64,000 nt of DNA from the NCBI GenBank assembly GCA_030549335.1, contig CM060198.1, positions 56,926,771 to 56,990,770 on the forward strand, written 5' to 3'. Shown here one piece after another: positions 38,200 through 48,401 of the stretch; position 1 is the stretch's first letter; every line of letters starts with the position of its first letter. This DNA comes from Pontederia crassipes (lineage: Eukaryota; Streptophyta; Magnoliopsida; Commelinales; Pontederiaceae). The notes under the pieces are model-generated. The model worked only from the letters and a program-made list of their open reading frames with translations, made no database searches and was not told the DNA's origin. A program made the position numbers and the translations under genes.

Positions 38200-38412
38200 T
38201 TAAGATAAGATTGAGTTCTAGATGATTAATATGTTTTAAAAATTGTTATTGATGTCTTCGAGAATACAAGTCTGAGTAGTTTTTTTCGTCTCGTGAGTCG
38301 TGAGTCGTGGTCACAAGTTATATCCAATAAGATCCATTGAAAATAGAGTTTGATTTCCCGATGACATATAGCAAAGGGATCCATATCCAATAACTAAATA
38401 TAATAATTATTT

Positions 38413-38918
38413 ATTCTGGTACATTGAGGGTGGGTTCAGAATTCAGATGGTATGTGATCATATCCAATGCCAGTCTATTGTTGGAAGAATTTTTTTAAGC
38501 TTTATCAGTTTTCATGGACTACTGAACTGTTCGATGTAGGTGTTTATAACAAATCTTTCAAGCAAAGAAGTAGAATTGGGATATTTGTTATTTTGGTTCT
38601 GTTTATGAACTGCCAAACCTACATAAACTTCTACAGGTATATGATGAATTGCCCAGAGAGATTTAGTTTTGAGAAGAAAACTTCTCCTCTAGATTTGAAG
38701 CACAAAAAAAATATTTTTTTATAAATAAAATCGGATATCTATAATAAAAAAATAAATTTTCAAAATGATAAATATTTTTTTGATAAATTTGTGAATTTAA
38801 TCTTAAATTATTATTTATTAAGTCATTTTGTATCGATTCTTGAGCTAAATTGCATCAGAATGAAGAAAATATATTGAAATTTTCATTTAAATTGTTTCTT
38901 ATTATTATAAACATACTA
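38413..38918 (+). pseudogene. mTERF 3'-UTR relic without coding part, unit 1
   Basis: From tctggtacattgaggg on, this copies the sequence that follows the mTERF stop codon (compare 34531 onward): attcagatggtatgtgatc, then the segment with aacaaatctttcaagc, then the region with cattttgtatcgattc. The mTERF body is missing. It marks an older SKP1-mTERF module inside the unit. The block resembles the flank of mTERF copy 4 more than that of copy 1. Confidence 0.75.
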
Positions 38919-40489
38919 GTCTTAAATCCCGTGCTTATTGAGAAATATTTCAACCAATATATCATATATAATTAAAATATTATTATTTATAATAATTATC
39001 AAAATTTTATTTATTCTTTTATAATAATTTATGAAAGCAAAGTATTTTAAATTTGAGAAATAATAAATTTTCTTTTAAAAATGAATTATTATTTACTTGC
39101 ATATTATCTGTTATAAGGAATATATTATTTACATTAATCATACTCAAATTAATAAAAAAGTAAAAATTAATCTTAATTTAACTGAAATTGAATTATTTAT
39201 TTTAAAGTACTTTTTAATTCCGAAAATTATTCTTATAAGGAAATTATTTTTACTTGTACATTTTTTAGAAATAATAAATTATCTATCTTAATCATACCCA
39301 AATTGATAAAAGGAAAAGATTAATCTTAATTTGACACAAATTGAATTACTTATTATAAATTATTTTTTAAATTATGAAAATAATTAATTATTTTTTATAA
39401 AGGAATTATTTTTCCTTGTAATCGTATAAAATTGATAAAAAAAATAAAGATTAATCTTATTTTGACTCAAATTAAATTATTTATTTTAATTTTTTAAAAA
39501 ATATAATAAATTGTATTTTAAATAAGAATGTTTATTTACTTGCATATTATCTTTTAGGAAATAAAATATTATTTATTTTATTTTTAATTTGACTCAAATT
39601 ATTTATTTCTGATTATTTTTTATTCCGAAAATAATAAATTATCTTTTAAAAATAAAATATTTTTAGACGTGCATTTTCTTTTAGAAAGAAAATATTATTT
39701 ATTTTAATCATCATTATCTTCTTGAATCCACTATATATGTCCTAATCCTGATCGTTTGCATATAAATATGTTATTATTACTTATCGATATGGGTTATTAA
39801 TTGATTTTTTTCCCATGCAATCTGAGAAAAATATGGGATCCTGTTGAATTTTCTATAATTAGGATTATAAACGTATCTACTTTTATAATCCTATATAAAT
39901 TATAATCCTTGCCTACCTAAAGTCTTACTCAGTAAAACTAACTTTTTTCGGTAAAAGTAAAATAACTTTACATTTGAAAAAAAATTATTTATTTTCAATG
40001 GTACATATATAATTATCTTATATAACTAACTTGAAATAGTAATCTTCTTTGTCTAAAAGATCCTAATAACATTGTAAGAAAAAACTTACTTCTACTCAAA
40101 TTAAATTTATCTTATATATATAACGGATTGAAGTTGATGATATTATATGGATTAGGATTACTAATTGGTTATACTCCATGCATTCTAAAAATAATAATTA
40201 TTTATTTTAAATTAATTTTAATCCAAAAATAGTAAATTATATTTTAATAAAATGTGCTTGTAATCAAATTATGCTTATAAATTTAATATTTTTCCTAAAC
40301 TTAACCGGATAATACATATTTATAGATTAATATTATGTTTAGGATCAGGAATTTAACGTATTAGGATTAGTTATATTAGATTTAACCGGATAATACATAT
40401 TTATAACTTAAGATTATGTTTAGGAACAGGACTTTAACATATTAGGATAAGTTATACTAAGATTAAATTTCAAACGTTCCTATGACGTG
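38919..40489. other. AT-rich spacer, unit 1
   Basis: No gene visible. It contains a roughly 80-bp direct repeat (about 40300-40378 and 40381-40455) built on aaccggataatacatattta and tatgtttagga blocks. The same spacer recurs in units 2 (about 48402-49972) and 3 (about 57877-59449). Confidence 0.65.
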
Positions 40490-41095
40490 TTTTCTTGCTA
40501 GAAGCGATAACTTAACTTTTTTTCAATTCTTCATTATTAATATTAATATTATTAATTACTAGTTAATATTAATATTAACTTAACGTAAAATATTATTAAT
40601 TACTAGTTAATATTAATATTATTCATTAAACTATTTTAATATTATTTTGAAAAATAATTAATTACATTTTTTATTTATTATTACAATATCATTTAGTTTA
40701 TAAAATAATAACTTTAACTTAATATAAATATTTTTTGTAAATTATAATGTTAATGACATATGAAGATAATAAATTATAATAATATTATTAATAAAAATAA
40801 TTTTCATAAATTATAATATAAATATAAATAATTTCATAAATTATTATTTTAATTAAATAAATATATAATATTTAAATTTATTATAATTTTATACTTCATA
40901 AAATAATAAATTATATCATTAGTTCTTACTTTTTATTCAAATACCCATTAAAATTTATTTATCAAATCAATTTTTCAAATTCGCATCATTACATTTTTCA
41001 TCCAAACATCATACCTATTTTTTTCTATCAAATCAATCAATTCTCGATAACTAAGGTGAACTTAAAATCCCAAACCAAACGCACTCTTGGTAACA
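40490..41095. mobile_element. MITE relative, second copy in unit 1
   Basis: Shares its internal blocks (attactagttaatattaat, then cattaaactattttaatatt, then tactttttattcaaatacc) and right end (aaaccaaacgcac) with the element at 35731-36304, but is more decayed at the left. It has the same position relative to the disabled SKP1 copy as the other MITE has to the intact one, so it was probably duplicated together with the gene. Confidence 0.55.
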
Positions 41096-41372
41096 ATTCC
41101 ATGCACAAGAGTACTCACAACAAATTTTAAGATTATTAAAGTGGCAAATTCATAATTTCCTACAAAGATTAAAAGCAAATTAATGATTCAAAAGTAAAAA
41201 ATTCCCAATAAATATATCAAAAATAGATTTATTACTGCCTATTCATATGTAAAAAGAAAAAATCCTACATATCGTTAAGCTCTATTGGATCAAGTCCGAC
41301 TCTGAAACTAAAAATCTAAGTTCAAACGATAAGGAAAAAGAAAAATCTACTAGACGCCACAAATCAAGAACA

Positions 41373-42001
41373 CTAAGGCGTGAAAGCCCATTCGTTCTCC
41401 TTCCTGAGGGTTTCCTCCTCCTAGGGCGTGAAGTCGTTCTCCATGCCAAAGAGCTCGCGGACCTCTTCCGGCGACTTGTCCTTGATCAAGTCGGACACTT
41501 TCTGACAAGAGAGATCCAGCAAAGGTTTGATGTCCAGGTAGTTCGCGGCCTACGCGTGCATGCAAAGTACCATTAGAATCTAATCAAGTTTGCTGCCGAA
41601 AGATAACTATTGCGAGACCGCGGTGCATGCAAAGTTCGTACCAGTACAATGTCGAAGAGGACATCTTGTGAGACGTCGACGATGAACTCGGCGTCCCACT
41701 CCTTGAGCTTCTTCCGCAGCCCGCGGCAGGCGTCCCCCGCGCCGCCATCGCTGTTGCTGCTCCCGGGTCCCGCATCCCGGATCTTGGCCTCCGCCTCCAC
41801 GTGCTTGCGGAGGTACTTCGTCACCTTGGCCAAGATGTTGCCGTTGACGTTGGGCACGGGGATGGGCGCCTCGCCCACGACGCCGTCCTCGATCAGGTTA
41901 TGGATCATCACCAACATGGCGGCCGCCTCCACCTCGATGTCGAACAGCTTCCCGTCCGTCGACCTCAGAGTAAACATCTTCTTCTCGCTTCCTCCCTACA
42001 T
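41373..42001 (-). pseudogene. SKP1-like pseudogene with two nonsense codons, unit 1
   Basis: Same two-exon layout as the intact gene (exons 41642-42001 and 41373-41549). The original start at 42001 is followed at once by TAG (41996-41998), where the intact copies have a Ser codon; the next ATG (41977) would still allow translation. Exon 2 has a second TAG (41421-41423) at the first Glu of the FTPEEE tail, removing the conserved C-terminus that helps bind F-box proteins. The intron acceptor is TAG rather than CAG but still valid. The promoter homology ends at the TATA box, where an mTERF tail relic begins. Confidence 0.85.
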
Positions 42002-42078
42002 GATCGGTGTTGTTTGCAAAGAGCTTTAACGCAGAGAGAAAGATGAGAAGAGAAGCATTCACGACCTCTAATTTATAG

Positions 42079-42254
42079 GCGATGATGGAGAAGAGCTCGT
42101 AGCTGGATCATACTTTGTATCCTGTAAATAATGCCGACTGTATACTGAGACCAGCTAGGAGTACTTGCCCCAGCAAAGAAAGATGTCTTCTTCTGGTACA
42201 TTGAGAGGGTCCAGAATTCAGATGGTATGTGATCATGTCCAATTCCAGTCTATT
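42079..42254 (+). pseudogene. mTERF tail relic (last codons plus 3' UTR), unit 1
   Basis: Begins within the last codons of mTERF (gcgatgatggagaagagc, tcgtag), continues through its 3' UTR and stops abruptly at about 42254, where SKP1 exon-1 sequence starts. It is joined on its left to the TATA region of the disabled SKP1 copy. Confidence 0.85.
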
Positions 42255-42644
42255 GCGAGATCGCGATGCATGCAAAGTTCGTACAAGTACAATGGCGAAG
42301 AGGACATCTTGTGAGACTTCGGTGATGAACTCGGCATCCCACTCCTTTAGCTCCTTCCACAGCTTGCGGCAGGCGTCCCCCACGCCGCCATCGCTGCTGC
42401 TGCTCCCGGGTCCCGCTTCTCGGATCTTGGCCTCCGCCTCCACGTGCTTGCGGAGGTACTCCGTCACCTTGGCCAAGATGTCACCATTGACGTTGGGCAC
42501 AGGGATGGGCGCCTCGCCCACGACGTCGTCCTCGATCAGGTTGTGGATCATCACCGACATGGTGGCCGCCTCCACCTCGATGTCGAACAGCTTCCCGTCC
42601 GTCGACCTCAGAGTCAACATCTTCTTCTCGCTTCCTCCCGACAT
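42108..42644 (-). pseudogene. SKP1 exon 1 fused to antisense mTERF 3' UTR, unit 1
   Basis: An open frame of 178 codons. The first 120 or so are a SKP1-like exon 1 ([20 protein letters not shown] to DVLFAIVLV). The exon-2 part is absent; the frame runs past the old splice donor into the reverse complement of the mTERF tail and ends there at 42108. In this unit the base before the donor is changed (aag for cag on the plus strand). It lacks the F-box-binding C-terminus, so a functional SKP1 is unlikely. Whether it is transcribed is unknown. Confidence 0.8.
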
Positions 42645-42959
42645 GATCGGTTATTTGCATAGAGCTTTAACGCATATAGAGAGAGAGAGATGAGAAAAGA
42701 AGCATCCGCTACCTCTAATTTATAGGCATGAGATGCCGAGGAACACTCGGCAGAGGTGGGTCCTAGTTGTAGAGGGAGTTGGAGATTAAAGATACACATG
42801 AAAATATACAAAGTATTTTTATATCTTATTATTATATAATTATTATCAAAACAATAAACAACGAAATATATTATTATATTGAAGCCCAAAATTAATTAAG
42901 GGGCCGGTTAATAATTATATTTATTTTTAAAAATTTTCCTACTCAGAAGAGAAGTTTGA
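42645..42959. promoter_or_regulatory. Shared head-to-head upstream region (SKP1 fragment / mTERF copy 2)
   Basis: The minus-strand SKP1 fragment starts at 42644 and the plus-strand mTERF fusion at 42960, leaving 315 bp. The left part is homologous to the promoter of the intact SKP1-like gene (37225-37500), including the TATA-like segment near 42718. Any transcription of the truncated mTERF would have to use this borrowed region (inference). Confidence 0.45.
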
Positions 42960-43943
42960 TTGTTTTGGTTAGACAAAGTTTTTCGACTTTTATTTAAAAT
43001 TATTCTTGTGGGATCGTTAAAAATAAAATCGTATTCTAACTCTTGTTCCTTAACTAATTTCCTAGTAGAAAAAGAGTTTGACAAAATAAACCTCACCACC
43101 AAGCCGTCGACGATAAGCCCGACGTCTCTGAAGACAACCTCGCCGCCGTCCCAGCGGCTGCACTACCAATCCGAATTCCCCCTCCCGCTCCCCGACCTCC
43201 CCAACCATGTCAAGGAGAAGATCCTCAGCCTGGAGATCCTGGGCATCGACTCCGGCCGAGCCCTGGCGCACAACCCGGAGCTCCACGACGCCAGCCTCGA
43301 CTCCGTCCATGTCGTCATCTCCTACCTACTGTCCAGGGGCATCCACCACAAGGACCTCCCGAGAATCCTCGGCATGTGCCCCAAGATCCTGACGTCCAGC
43401 ATCCACTCCGACCTCCGCCCGGTGTTCGCCTTCCTCTCCAAGGACCTCAAGGTGCCCGACGCCAACTTCCGGCGGGTCATCAAGAAGTGCCCGAGGCTGC
43501 TGAGCTCCAGCGTCCGTGACCAGCTCAAGCCGGCGCTCATCTACCTCCAGAGACTGGGGTTCAGGGACACCGACGCGCTCGCCTACCAGGACCCGGTCCT
43601 GCTGGTCTCCAGCGTCGAGAAGACTCTGATGCCCAAGCTGCAGCACCTGATGGGCTTGGGGCTGACCAGGGAGGAGGCCGTGGGGATGGTGCTGCGGTGC
43701 CCGGGGCTGTTCACCTTCAGCATCGAGAAAAATTTCAAGCCCAAGTACGAGTACTACGTCGAGGAGATTGGAGGGGACTTGAATGAGCTGAAGGGGTTCC
43801 CCCAGTACTTCGCCTTCAGTCTGGAGAAGAGGATAAAGCCCAGGCACCATGAGCTGAAGGAGAGGGGGATCACCATGCCTCTGTCAGTGATGCTTAAGAG
43901 CACTGATGAGGAGTTCAAGGCGATGATGGAGAAGAGCTCGTAG
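42960..43943 (+). CDS. mTERF copy 2, N-terminally replaced fusion
   Basis: 327 codons. Residues 1-43 (MFWLDKVFRLLFKIILVGSL onward) come from unrelated AT-rich upstream DNA; homology to the native gene begins at NLTTKPS (43088). The mTERF repeats are complete, but the chloroplast transit peptide is lost, so plastid import is doubtful. By chance the fusion has the same length as the native gene. Substitutions near the 5' end (ISPT, QRLHYQ, PNHV, EILG, HVVI) match copies 3 and 4, while the 3' half (DALAYQ, NELKG) matches copy 1, showing a hybrid made by crossing-over at about 43313-43552. Could be an expressed variant or a pseudogene. Confidence 0.6.
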   Translation: MFWLDKVFRLLFKIILVGSLKIKSYSNSCSLTNFLVEKEFDKINLTTKPSTISPTSLKTTSPPSQRLHYQSEFPLPLPDLPNHVKEKILSLEILGIDSGRALAHNPELHDASLDSVHVVISYLLSRGIHHKDLPRILGMCPKILTSSIHSDLRPVFAFLSKDLKVPDANFRRVIKKCPRLLSSSVRDQLKPALIYLQRLGFRDTDALAYQDPVLLVSSVEKTLMPKLQHLMGLGLTREEAVGMVLRCPGLFTFSIEKNFKPKYEYYVEEIGGDLNELKGFPQYFAFSLEKRIKPRHHELKERGITMPLSVMLKSTDEEFKAMMEKSS

Positions 43944-44321
43944 CTGGATCATACTCTGTATACTGTAAATAATGCCGACTGTATACTGAGACCAGCTAGG
44001 AGTACTTGCCCCAGCAGAGAAAGATGTCTTCTTCTGGTACATTGAGGGTTCAGAATTCAGATGGTATGTGATCATATCCAATTCCAGTCTATTGTTGGAA
44101 GAATTTTTTTTAAGCTTTATCAGTTTGCATGGGCTACTGAACTGTTGGATGTAGGTGTTTATAACAAATCTTTCAAGCAAAGAAGTAGAATTGGGATACT
44201 TGTTGTTTTGGTTCTGTTTATGAACTGCCAAACCTACAGAAACTTCTACAGATATGTGATGAATTGCCGAGACAGATTTAGTTTTGAGAAGAAAACTTCA
44301 CCTCTAGATTTGAAGCGCAAA

Positions 44322-44357
<36 letters not shown>

Positions 44358-45213
44358 ATGAAATCGGATGGAGAATCGTCAGATTGTATCTATAATTAAA
44401 AAAATAGATTTTATAAATGATAAATTTTTTTTGATAAATTGGTGACACTGAAATCTTAAATTATGCTTTATTAAGTCATTTTGTATCGATTCCTAAGCTA
44501 AATTGCATCAAAAAATATTTAAAATGAAGAAAATATATTAAAATTTTCATTTAAATCATTTTTTATTATTATAAACATATTTTAAATTAGTATTTAAGAT
44601 CGTATTAAGATTTTAAACTTAAAAATTCTTAAGATAAAATTAAGATTGATAAGAACTAGTAAAACCTTAAGATCTATGAATTGTAACGACAGCAAACAGA
44701 TACATGGAAGCCATGTACCAAACAGAATTGTAAGATCGTTCTTATTAATAAAAATATATATTTTTTATAAATGATAAATATTTTTTTTGATAAATTTGTT
44801 GGACTTAAATCTTAAACTACGATTTTATTAAGCCATTTTTTATCTCTTCTTAATCTAAATTGCATCAAAATATATTAAAAATGAAGAAAATATATCAAAA
44901 TTTCATTTAAATTACTTCTTGTTATTATAAACATATTTAAAATTAATATTTAAGAGGGCACCGTGAAGAATCTTCTGAAAGCCATATGGCACCTCTGTGA
45001 CCCTATTTACCAATGCTCATAGGACTCTCTACGCATATATAATCTTCTGAATCACGAGTTATAATTTTTTCCGTACTGCATCATAAATCTTTATTATTTT
45101 CAAGTGAAAACTTTACTTAGTTATATATATATATATATATATATGATTTTTTTAAAAAAAAAGATTGATGATAAGATTATACAACCTAATCTCTGAACTG
45201 AGAGATTTTCTCT

Positions 45214-45787
45214 TAGCCTCTCTTTGGTTCCGGAACTTTAAGTTTTTGTTGGAAGCGAAATCTTTACTTTTTTTTATTCTTCATTATATTTTTATTAGCA
45301 AAATATTATTTATTACTAGTTAATATTAATATTATTCATTAAACTATTTTAATATTATCTTAAATAATAATTAATTATATATTTTATTTATTAATATGAT
45401 ATCATTTAGTTTATAAAATAATAACTTTAACTTAATATAAATATATTTTGTAAATAATAATATTAATGACATATGAAAATAATAAATTATAATAATTAAT
45501 ATAAATAATTTTCATAAATTATAATATTAATATAAATAATTTCATAAATTATTATTTTAGTTAAATAAATATATAATATTTTAATTTATTATAATTTTAT
45601 ACATTTAATAAAATAACAAATTATATTTTTAATTCTTACTTTTTATCCAAACACCAACTAAAATTTATCTATCAAATCAACTTTTCAAATTCACATTATT
45701 ACACTTTTCATCCAAATACCACACCTAAACTTTTCTACCAAATCAATTAATTCCGAAACTTAAACTCCCCAAACTAAACACGGCCTC
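45214..45787. mobile_element. MITE, hAT-like ends, unit 2
   Basis: Duplicate of the element at 35731-36304, carried along by the unit duplication. Confidence 0.6.
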
Positions 45788-46069
45788 AGTAACAATTCCT
45801 CGCAGAGTCCTCACAACAAATTTTAAGAATATTAAAGTGGCAAATTCATACTTTCCCAGCAAATATTAAAGGAAAATTAATGATTCAAATGTAAAAATTT
45901 TCCAATAAATATATCAAAAATAGATTTATTACTGCCTATTCATATGTAAAAAGAAAAAATCCTACATATTGTTAAGCTCTAATGGACTAAGTCCGACTCT
46001 GAAACTAAAACTACGAGTTCAAACGAAAAGGAAAAAGAAAAATCTACTAGATGCCACGTATCAAGAACA

Positions 46070-46707
46070 CTAAGGCGTGAAAGCCCATTCGTTCTCCTTC
46101 TTGAGGGCTTCCTCCTCCTCGGGCGTGAAGTCATTCTCGATGCCAAAGAGCTCGCGGACCTCTTCTGGCGACTTGTCCTTGATCAAGTCGGCCACTTTCT
46201 GACAAGAGAGATCCAGCAAAGGTTTGATGTCCAGGTAGTTCGCGGCCTGCGCGTGCATGCAAAGTACCATTAGAATCTAATCAAGTCCTCTGCCGAAAGA
46301 TAACTATATGAGGACCGCAGTGCATGCAAAGTTCGTACCAGTACAATGCCGAAGAGGACATCTTGAGAGACACCAGCAAAGAACTCGGCGTCCCACTCTT
46401 TGAGCTCCTTTCGCAGCTCGCGGACAACGTCCCCCGCGCCGCCATTGATGCTACTGTGGCTCTCAGGTCCCACTGCTTGTTCCTGGATCTTGGCCTCCAT
46501 CTCCACGTGCTTGCGGAGGTACTCCGTCACCTTGGCCAAGATGTCGGCGTTGACGTTGGGCACGGGGACGGGCGCCTCGCCCACAACGCCGTCCTCGATC
46601 AGGTTATGGATCATCTTCGACATGGCGGCCGCCTCCGCCTCGATGTCGAACAGCTTCCCGTCCGCCGACCTCAGAGTCAACATCTTCTTCTCGCTTCCTC
46701 TTGACAT
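46070..46707 (-). CDS. SKP1-like protein, unit 2
   Basis: Exons 46339-46707 and 46070-46246; the 181-aa product is identical to that of unit 1. Promoter, TATA box and intron are also the same. If both copies are real, dosage is raised without any change of protein. SCF adaptor function is inferred from family membership. Confidence 0.9.
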
Positions 46708-47268
46708 GATCGGTGTTGTTTGTAATTTAACCTAGAGAGAGATCTTTGAGCAGTGAGAAAAGAAGCATCCGCGACCTCTAATTTATAAGCATGAGACGCC
46801 GAGGAACAATCGGACCGAGTAAAGATAATGATAGAAATATAAGAAGTGTTTTTGTATCTTATTATTATATAATTATTATCACAACAACAAACGACGGAAT
46901 ATATTATTATATTGAAGCCCAAAATTAATTAAGGGGCCGGTTAATAATTATATTTATTTTTAAAAGATTTCCTAGTCAGAAGAATAAATAGATGTCTTCT
47001 TAGTCGTAATCTTCATATATAGTCGCATAAGCCGAAGAAACACTCTGATGCATAATGATCGAAAAGTGGATTAAGAAACACAAGTTGTGCTCGTCACCAG
47101 CAACGGCAGAACAACTTCAAATCATGTTTCAGAAAACAAACGTCGTGATGCGTCTTTTAATCAACCCTTCCAATGATTGATGCAAGAAACCTCCGGTGCA
47201 CATATACTCAAACCAAAGTTTTTTTTTCCGTCGAAAAAGATCAAATTTTTAATCCCGAACTCACAGAT

Positions 47269-47500
47269 GGCAGCGCTGGAAGCGCCGAAGACGACGACTC
47301 TGGACTCTGGAGGCAGAGGCGACGAAGTCCGGGTCGCCGGAAGTAACGCAGCAGCAGTCCGGGAGGAAGGGACAACGAAGTCAGGGACGATGCGATGTGG
47401 GGCCGAGGTATTCTGCGATCGTGTTTTCCTCGGTGGATCCTTGGCCGAGTTATTTATAGATGCCGCATCATCCGACCGACGAAGGGAAAACTTTATCTAA
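47269..47500 (+). CDS. Hypothetical short ORF, unit 2
   Basis: Copy of the unrecognised open frame at 37786-38017, with an identical product. No domain seen. Confidence 0.2.
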
Positions 47501-47611
47501 CTCCAAGATGGATCATAAAATTAAAAATAAAATCCATCTCGTACTCGAGTTAGACTTCCAAGATGGTCATTCTGGAACGTACTGAAACATAGTTGGATTT
47601 GGTTTACGTGC

Positions 47612-47612
<1 letters not shown>

Positions 47613-47682
<70 letters not shown>

Positions 47683-47683
47683 T
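47613..47683. repeat. (ATT)n microsatellite, unit 2
   Basis: Counterpart of the tract at 38130, slightly different in repeat number. Confidence 0.97.
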
Positions 47684-47895
47684 TAAGATAAGATTGAGTT
47701 CTAGATGATTAATATGTTTTAAAAATTGTTATTGATGTCTTCGAGAATACAAGTCTGAGTAGTTTTTTTCGTCTCGTGAGTCGTGAGTCGTGGTCACAAG
47801 TTATATCCAATAAGATCCATTGAAAATAGAGTTTGATTTCCCGATGACATATAGCAAAGGGATCCATATCCAATAACTAAATATAATAATTATTT

Positions 47896-48401
47896 ATTCT
47901 GGTACATTGAGGGTGGGTTCAGAATTCAGATGGTATGTGATCATATCCAATGCCAGTCTATTGTTGGAAGAATTTTTTTAAGCTTTATCAGTTTTCATGG
48001 ACTACTGAACTGTTCGATGTAGGTGTTTATAACAAATCTTTCAAGCAAAGAAGTAGAATTGGGATATTTGTTATTTTGGTTCTGTTTATGAACTGCCAAA
48101 CCTACATAAACTTCTACAGGTATATGATGAATTGCCCAGAGAGATTTAGTTTTGAGAAGAAAACTTCTCCTCTAGATTTGAAGCACAAAAAAAATATTTT
48201 TTTATAAATAAAATCGGATATCTATAATAAAAAAATAAATTTTCAAAATGATAAATATTTTTTTGATAAATTTGTGAATTTAATCTTAAATTATTATTTA
48301 TTAAGTCATTTTGTATCGATTCTTGAGCTAAATTGCATCAGAATGAAGAAAATATATTGAAATTTTCATTTAAATTGTTTCTTATTATTATAAACATACT
48401 A
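47896..48401 (+). pseudogene. mTERF 3'-UTR relic, unit 2
   Basis: Duplicate of the relic at 38413-38918; the coding part is absent. The AT-rich spacer that follows (to about 49972) holds no gene. Confidence 0.75.

Larger units (their letters stand above)
33586..43087. repeat. Tandem array unit 1 (9502 bp)
   Basis: Runs from the mTERF breakpoint (aaacctcaccaccaag) to the same point in the next copy. Contents in order: mTERF body, 3' region with TA tract, MITE, intact SKP1-like gene, GC-richer open frame, ATT microsatellite, mTERF 3'-UTR relic, AT-rich spacer, second MITE, nonsense-disabled SKP1-like copy, mTERF tail relic fused to a SKP1 exon 1, and about 440 bp leading to the next mTERF. Confidence 0.95.

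Noticed and set aside
43326-43850. 174-codon minus-strand frame in each mTERF copy
   Set aside because: Antisense shadow of the GC-rich mTERF coding sequence.
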